Shown: positions 60,901 through 64,000 of the stretch, piece by piece | How the letters are laid out: each line of letters opens with the position of its first letter | Numbering within the stretch: the first letter of the stretch is position 1 | Origin: Micromonospora sp. WMMD961 | GTDB taxonomy: Bacteria; Actinomycetota; Actinomycetes; Mycobacteriales; Micromonosporaceae | Direction: 5' to 3' | NCBI RefSeq assembly: GCF_029626145.1 | Contig: NZ_JARUBJ010000002.1 | Span: 4,623,501 to 4,687,500, forward strand | Length of the DNA: 64,000 nucleotides | The notes under the pieces: model-generated | What the model was told of the DNA's origin: nothing | What the model saw: the letters and a program-made list of their open reading frames with translations, nothing else | Database searches by the model: none | Translations under genes and position numbers: made by a program

Positions 60901-60981
60901 CAGGCGGCAGACCTGGCGTACGCCCTCGGCGCAGTAGCCGATCAGGCCGCCGGCCGGGTCCTCCTGCACCGCGCCGCTCAT
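57949..60981 (-). CDS. NHLM-type ABC transporter, ATP-binding permease without peptidase
   Basis: 1010 residues, the length of the NHLM bacteriocin-system ATP-binding component. The N-terminal 400 residues are the family-specific cytoplasmic part, with a cyclic-nucleotide-binding-like first third. Six membrane spans lie at about 430-700. The ATPase has Walker A GPSGCGKST, signature LSVGQRQRVLIARAL and Walker B RIIFLDEATSALD. No C39 peptidase residues are present. It forms an export complex with the next two genes. Confidence 0.9.
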   Translation of the reverse strand: MSGAVQEDPAGGLIGYCAEGVRQVCRLNGPVAGWLVTGGEADLFAVRRAGMSPSRRHHVARLPAGGLVPTSTALGAWQLILVPLPGGELRGLSQRHLSLLQRHVRLGRPADEGPSPRARAAATEMVAAMDLVLVTIADALRHGQAPREASTLRGREIVSLAQGSALTSTGGAWWLRSAGGQLRRNDGGPVEMSGEHELLLIAERDWVVAESACAVESHGSWDLLVAGQLRSAVDQHVARLLRMVESRIEEADAALLRAVERRRQVDAAVLAAAARRSIGVIGAGGVVPMPDTEAGFDRYGRAASVVRVVTEGMGSPVNEPADRSRAVLGDRAAVHAVARASSLFLREVRLPDLWWRRDLGPLVGWRADDDPEHAVAAPLVFRRRRYHQVDPDTRAYSPINATVAATFAVEATQVQAPLPQTARMRHLLRAGLVGAGRDVRGLLFAAACVALLGLGVPLTTGEVLGQLARQGEVDGLVGFVALMLSAAVVAGLVGVVQNLRLLRLDGRLQSGAQLAIWDRLLRLPARFFTGRSSGEIANSMLGISFVGEALSALLPQLVSAAATVAVTLGMLLVVEPVLGLWGAGIVAVTLLTFGGFAVLIVRQQRSALPAEHRAAAMTNQLLGGIVKIKLAAAEARAHARWSEVAAAARAALQRVRQSQAGLVAFATVLPIAGQLVLFAVLMGPLAGRIPPADFFILNVGFAMLLGALLVLVSAGVEVIAAVPRLRSLNDILRADPEARPDKVDPGELRGEIALHRVTFAYQPDEPPVLVDIDLHVRPGEFVAIVGPSGCGKSTLLRLLLGFERQQQGAVLYDGQDLSELDVHAVRRQCGVVLQDGQLFAGSVRDNICGAGSFPLDQVWEAARMAGLADDLEALPMGMSTMVPFGGGTLSVGQRQRVLIARALAPRPRIIFLDEATSALDNRTQEVVTRSTATLAATRVVIAHRLSTVRAADTIVVLDGGRIVQRGSYDELIDQPEGLFRRLARRQLLTEPDRSGAVAENRQPDGQPATS

Positions 60982-61005
60982 CAGCGTCTCCTCGGATCGT
61001 CGTGG

Positions 61006-63189
61006 TCACTGGTCCCGGACCAGCCGCGCGTACGCCCCGTCCCGGGCGACCAGTTGCTCGTGGGTGCCGCGCTCCACCTCCCGACCGCCGTCCAACACGA
61101 CGATCAGGTCACAGTCGCGGACCGTGGACAGGCGGTGGGCCACGATGAGGCAGGTCGCCCCCCGCCGGCGCAGATGCATGTCGATCCGGCGTTCGGTCTC
61201 GGCGTCCAGCGCGCTGGTGGCCTCGTCGAGGACCAGCACCCGGGGGTTGCGGACGAGCGCGCGGGCGATCTCGAGTCGCTGCCGCTGGCCACCGGAGAAG
61301 TTGCGGGCGTTCTCCCGTACCGGACTTGCCAGGCCGCCCGGGCGGGCCGCGACATCGTCGTAGAGGCACGCGTCGGTCAGCGCGGTGACGACGTCCTCGT
61401 CGGCGACGGTGAGGTCCCACATGGTGACGTTGTCCCGGACCGTCCCCTCGAAGAGCCGCTGGTCCTGGTCCACCATGGCGACCGTGGCCGCCCAGAGGCC
61501 GTCGTCCGTGCCCGGCCGGTCGAGGCCGTCCACGGTGACCCGGCCGTTCCACGGACGGTAGAGCCCGGCGACCAACCGGCCCACCGTCGACTTGCCACTG
61601 CCCGACCGCCCGACGAGCGCCACCCGGGCGCCCGGCGGCAGGTCCAGGCTGAAGTCCTCCAGCAGTGGGCGACCCAGCGGGTTGTAGCCGAAGGTGACCT
61701 TCTCGATGCGCAGATGCCCCTCCATCGGCGCCAACGGTCGGGCGGGTCGTTCCTCGGCGGACGGCAGAGGGTATCGCTCCACGTCACGCAGCCGGTTGAG
61801 GTCGGCGCTCATGTCCTGCAGCCGCGAGCCCAGCGCGGTGAGGTTGCCCAACGGTCGGTTCATCGCGACGGCCAGGCTCTGCATGGCGACCAGCACGCCG
61901 ACCGTCATCGCCTCCGCCACGACCTGCCGGCTGCCCAACCCGAGCAGCACCGCGGTGGTCCCCGAGGCGAGGAACGCGGGCAGGACGGAGAGCACCGCGG
62001 TGGGCACCCCCAGCCGCTGCTGGCGGGAGGCGACGGTGGCGTGCCGCGCCGCGAACCGGGCCACCGCCCGCTCCTCCTCGCCGCCGGCCTTCACCGTCTC
62101 GATCAGCTGGACCGTGGTGTACACGGTGGTCACCAGCTTGCTGCGGTCCGCCTGGAGTCCGGCGACGGCGGTCGACCGGGTCGAGGCGACGTACCGCAGC
62201 ACGCTGACGTTCAACCCGGCGAGGACCACCGCGCACAGTCCGAGCAGCAGGTCGTACTGACAGAGCAGCGCCCCGTACGCCAACACCAGGCCGGTGTCCA
62301 CCACTGTGGTGGCCGCGCGGCGGGTGAGCACCTCGGCGACCACGTCGTTGCCGCGGACCCGCTGGCCGAGGTCGGCGGCCTGCCGCTGGTCGAAGAACGA
62401 CGGCGGCAGCCGCAGCAGATGTCGGAAGAACCGGGCGGCGCTGGCGAGCGCGAGCGCCGTCTCCGCGCGTACGGTCAGGCGTTGCTGGAGCAGGCTGGCC
62501 AGGAAGGTCAGCACGGTGGCCACCGCCACCGCCGCCACCAGGCCGGCGAACGCGGCCCGGTCCTCCTGCAGCAGCACCCGGTCGACGAAGACCTGGGCCA
62601 GCACCGGGATGGTCAGGCCGACCACGGCGATCAGCAGTCCGAGCAGCAGCATCTGCGCGATCGCCGTCCCCGGGCCGCGCCACCGCTGGGCCAGCGCCCG
62701 GACCAGTCGGTAGCGGGTGCCGCCCGCACGGAACTCCGGCCCGGGTTGCATGGTGAGCACGATGCCGGTGAAGGCGCCGTCGAACTCCTCCCAGCTCACC
62801 GCACGGGGGCCGGTGGCCGGGTCGTTGATGAAGACCTTGCGACCGAGCCCCTCCAACACCACGAAGTGCTCGAACCGCCAGAACAGCACCGCCGGCAGTG
62901 CCACCGTGGCCAGGCCGGCGAGGTCCATCTGGAAGCCCTTGGCCACCATCCCGTACCGGCGGGCGCCCTTGAGTACGGTGGCCGCGGTGGAGCCGTCCCG
63001 GCTCACGCCGCACACCCGGCGCAACTCCTCCAGCGGCACGTGCCGGCCGTGGTGGGCGAGCAGGATTCCCAGCGCGGCGGCGCCGCACTCCACCGCCTCC
63101 ATCTGGATCAGGGTGGGCGTGCGGACCCGTCGACGCCGGATCCGGGGCAGCTCCGGTGCGTTGGGGACCGCTGTCGACGGCGCGCTCAT
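61006..63189 (-). CDS. NHLM-type ABC transporter with C39 peptidase domain
   Basis: 727 residues. The N-terminal C39 leader peptidase has QMEAVECGAAALGILLAHHG with Cys35, His108 in RFEHFVVLEG, and Asp123 in FINDPATGPR. Residues 160-440 hold six membrane spans. The ATPase has Walker A GRSGSGKST, signature FSGGQRQRLEIARAL and Walker B RVLVLDEATSALD. It would cut both precursors after the GG or AG of the leader and export the cores. ATG 63189 overlaps the HlyD-like gene stop by ATGA. Confidence 0.92.
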   Translation of the reverse strand: MSAPSTAVPNAPELPRIRRRRVRTPTLIQMEAVECGAAALGILLAHHGRHVPLEELRRVCGVSRDGSTAATVLKGARRYGMVAKGFQMDLAGLATVALPAVLFWRFEHFVVLEGLGRKVFINDPATGPRAVSWEEFDGAFTGIVLTMQPGPEFRAGGTRYRLVRALAQRWRGPGTAIAQMLLLGLLIAVVGLTIPVLAQVFVDRVLLQEDRAAFAGLVAAVAVATVLTFLASLLQQRLTVRAETALALASAARFFRHLLRLPPSFFDQRQAADLGQRVRGNDVVAEVLTRRAATTVVDTGLVLAYGALLCQYDLLLGLCAVVLAGLNVSVLRYVASTRSTAVAGLQADRSKLVTTVYTTVQLIETVKAGGEEERAVARFAARHATVASRQQRLGVPTAVLSVLPAFLASGTTAVLLGLGSRQVVAEAMTVGVLVAMQSLAVAMNRPLGNLTALGSRLQDMSADLNRLRDVERYPLPSAEERPARPLAPMEGHLRIEKVTFGYNPLGRPLLEDFSLDLPPGARVALVGRSGSGKSTVGRLVAGLYRPWNGRVTVDGLDRPGTDDGLWAATVAMVDQDQRLFEGTVRDNVTMWDLTVADEDVVTALTDACLYDDVAARPGGLASPVRENARNFSGGQRQRLEIARALVRNPRVLVLDEATSALDAETERRIDMHLRRRGATCLIVAHRLSTVRDCDLIVVLDGGREVERGTHEQLVARDGAYARLVRDQ

Positions 63190-63995
63190 CGCCGCAGCAA
63201 CCAGTCGATCGGGTGTTCCCGGTCCACTGTGAACCAGGCGGTGACCTCGCTGGCCGAGTTGAGCTGGAACGGCGGCGGAGTCTTCGTCCAGCGCAGACCG
63301 CCCGGGGCGGCCGGGTCCGGCTCCAGGGCGACGGTCACCCGGATCACGCTGCCGTGCGCCAGCAGCCGCCGCACGTCCGGCCCGGTGCCCAGGAAGGCGC
63401 GCAGCGACGCCTCGGTCTCCGGGAACGCGCCGACGGTGGCCACCTGACCGGCCAGGGTGCCGAACACGTTGCGCGGTGCCGCCGCGGCGGCCACCTCGAC
63501 AGGTACTCCGGGTTGCAGCAGCGGGGCGGCGACGGCGGGCGCGTACACGACGGCCTGCAACGCGTCCCCCGCGGTGTCGAGCCGTTCCAGGTCGGCCAGG
63601 TGCGTACCGGGGGTGACGATCTCCCCCTCCGACACCAGCCAGGCCACGACGTACGCGTCACCCGGCGCGTTCTCCACCACCACCTTGCCGTCCATCGTGC
63701 GCAGGCTGTAGAGCGGAGTGCCCTTGGTGACCCGCTGGTGTGGGGATGCCCAGACCTTGGTGACCTGACCACTGTCGAGCGCGTCGAGGGCGGAGATCCC
63801 GTTGGAGTGGATCAGCACTCCGGCGGCCTCGACGGTGCGGGGGACCACGGTGCGTACCGACCAGACGCCCGCGGCGACCACGACGATGACCAGTGCGGCG
63901 GTGGCCAGCCAGTGCGGCACGGTGGTCAGCCGGACCGCCCGGTCCAACTGCTCGGGGGCCTCCAACTGGCGCAGCGCCTGCCGGCGGAACTTCAT
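63186..63995 (-). CDS. NHLM secretion protein, HlyD-like membrane fusion protein
   Basis: 269 residues. ATG 63995 starts MKFRRQALRQLEAPEQLDRA, the usual NHLM HlyD beginning. One membrane span at about residues 29-50, then a biotinyl-lipoyl-like part (SALDALDSGQVTKVWASPHQ) and a beta-barrel end. It links the two permeases for peptide export. It is short for the family and lacks a long coiled coil, as in Gram-positive members. Further cluster genes may lie beyond the window. Confidence 0.88.
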   Translation of the reverse strand: MKFRRQALRQLEAPEQLDRAVRLTTVPHWLATAALVIVVVAAGVWSVRTVVPRTVEAAGVLIHSNGISALDALDSGQVTKVWASPHQRVTKGTPLYSLRTMDGKVVVENAPGDAYVVAWLVSEGEIVTPGTHLADLERLDTAGDALQAVVYAPAVAAPLLQPGVPVEVAAAAAPRNVFGTLAGQVATVGAFPETEASLRAFLGTGPDVRRLLAHGSVIRVTVALEPDPAAPGGLRWTKTPPPFQLNSASEVTAWFTVDREHPIDWLLRR

Positions 63996-64000
63996 GGCCG

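Noticed and set aside
1..64000. tRNA, rRNA, insertion sequences, integrases or CRISPR arrays
   Set aside because: I looked for cloverleaf ends, transposase motifs and regularly spaced repeats, and found none that I could support.

Overview
The window is very GC-rich, with strong third-position G/C bias, frequent GTG/TTG starts, four-base start/stop overlaps (ATGA, GTGA) and a few leaderless-type promoters. It carries many secreted CBM13/AbfB polysaccharide-active proteins, ECF42-type sigma factor genes, an LPXTG-like surface nucleotidase and NHLM peptide-export genes. Together these point to a filamentous actinomycete, most likely Micromonospora or a close relative. This is inferred from gene content; no rRNA or tRNA gene is present to confirm it.

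Region 1 (1-5 kb): the end of a GH51 arabinofuranosidase, then a minus-strand Weimberg-type pentose operon (2-keto-3-deoxy-pentonate dehydratase and alpha-ketoglutarate semialdehyde dehydrogenase). The first gene of this operon is a collapsed remnant of an enolase-superfamily sugar-acid dehydratase. A divergent IclR regulator sits across an operator-rich spacer. Region 2 (5-13.4 kb): a DUF3800 protein, a Pro-rich secreted protein, an APH-like kinase, an MFS exporter, a YCII/ECF42 sigma/SRPBCC operon and small stress or repair genes. Region 3 (13.4-33.8 kb): secreted carbohydrate-active proteins (GH43-AbfB, CBM13-beta-helix, sugar dehydrogenase-PKD-CBM6-CBM13, ThuA/3-keto-glycoside hydrolase-discoidin), a PAS-GAF sensor, a lipid kinase, a secreted hydrolase, a GDSL esterase, acetyltransferases and an MFS pump. 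Two gene remnants and one YCII/VOC junction show local decay.

Region 4 (33.9-51.2 kb): a nearly complete purine catabolic locus. A long minus-strand operon carries OHCU decarboxylase, HIU hydrolase, urate oxidase, 8-oxoguanine deaminase, malate synthase, a DUF6986 aldolase-like protein, allantoinase, allantoicase, a MobA-like transferase and XdhC. The divergent arm carries a PucR regulator and a two-gene xanthine dehydrogenase, followed by a sortase-type 5'-nucleotidase. The genes account for nucleotide to xanthine or 8-oxoguanine to urate to allantoin to ureidoglycolate, with malate synthase able to capture glyoxylate.

Region 5 (51.2-64 kb, running off the end): a ribosomal peptide (RiPP) cluster of the NHLP/NHLM type. 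It has two nitrile-hydratase-like leader precursors with very different cores, one hydrophobic with no Cys/Ser/Thr and one with seven Cys in nine residues. It also has a YcaO-TfuA pair (the thioamide-forming combination), a B12-binding radical SAM enzyme, a divergent MerR regulator, and an NHLM export set (ATP-binding permease, C39 peptidase permease and HlyD-like protein). This is the most likely undescribed system in the window.
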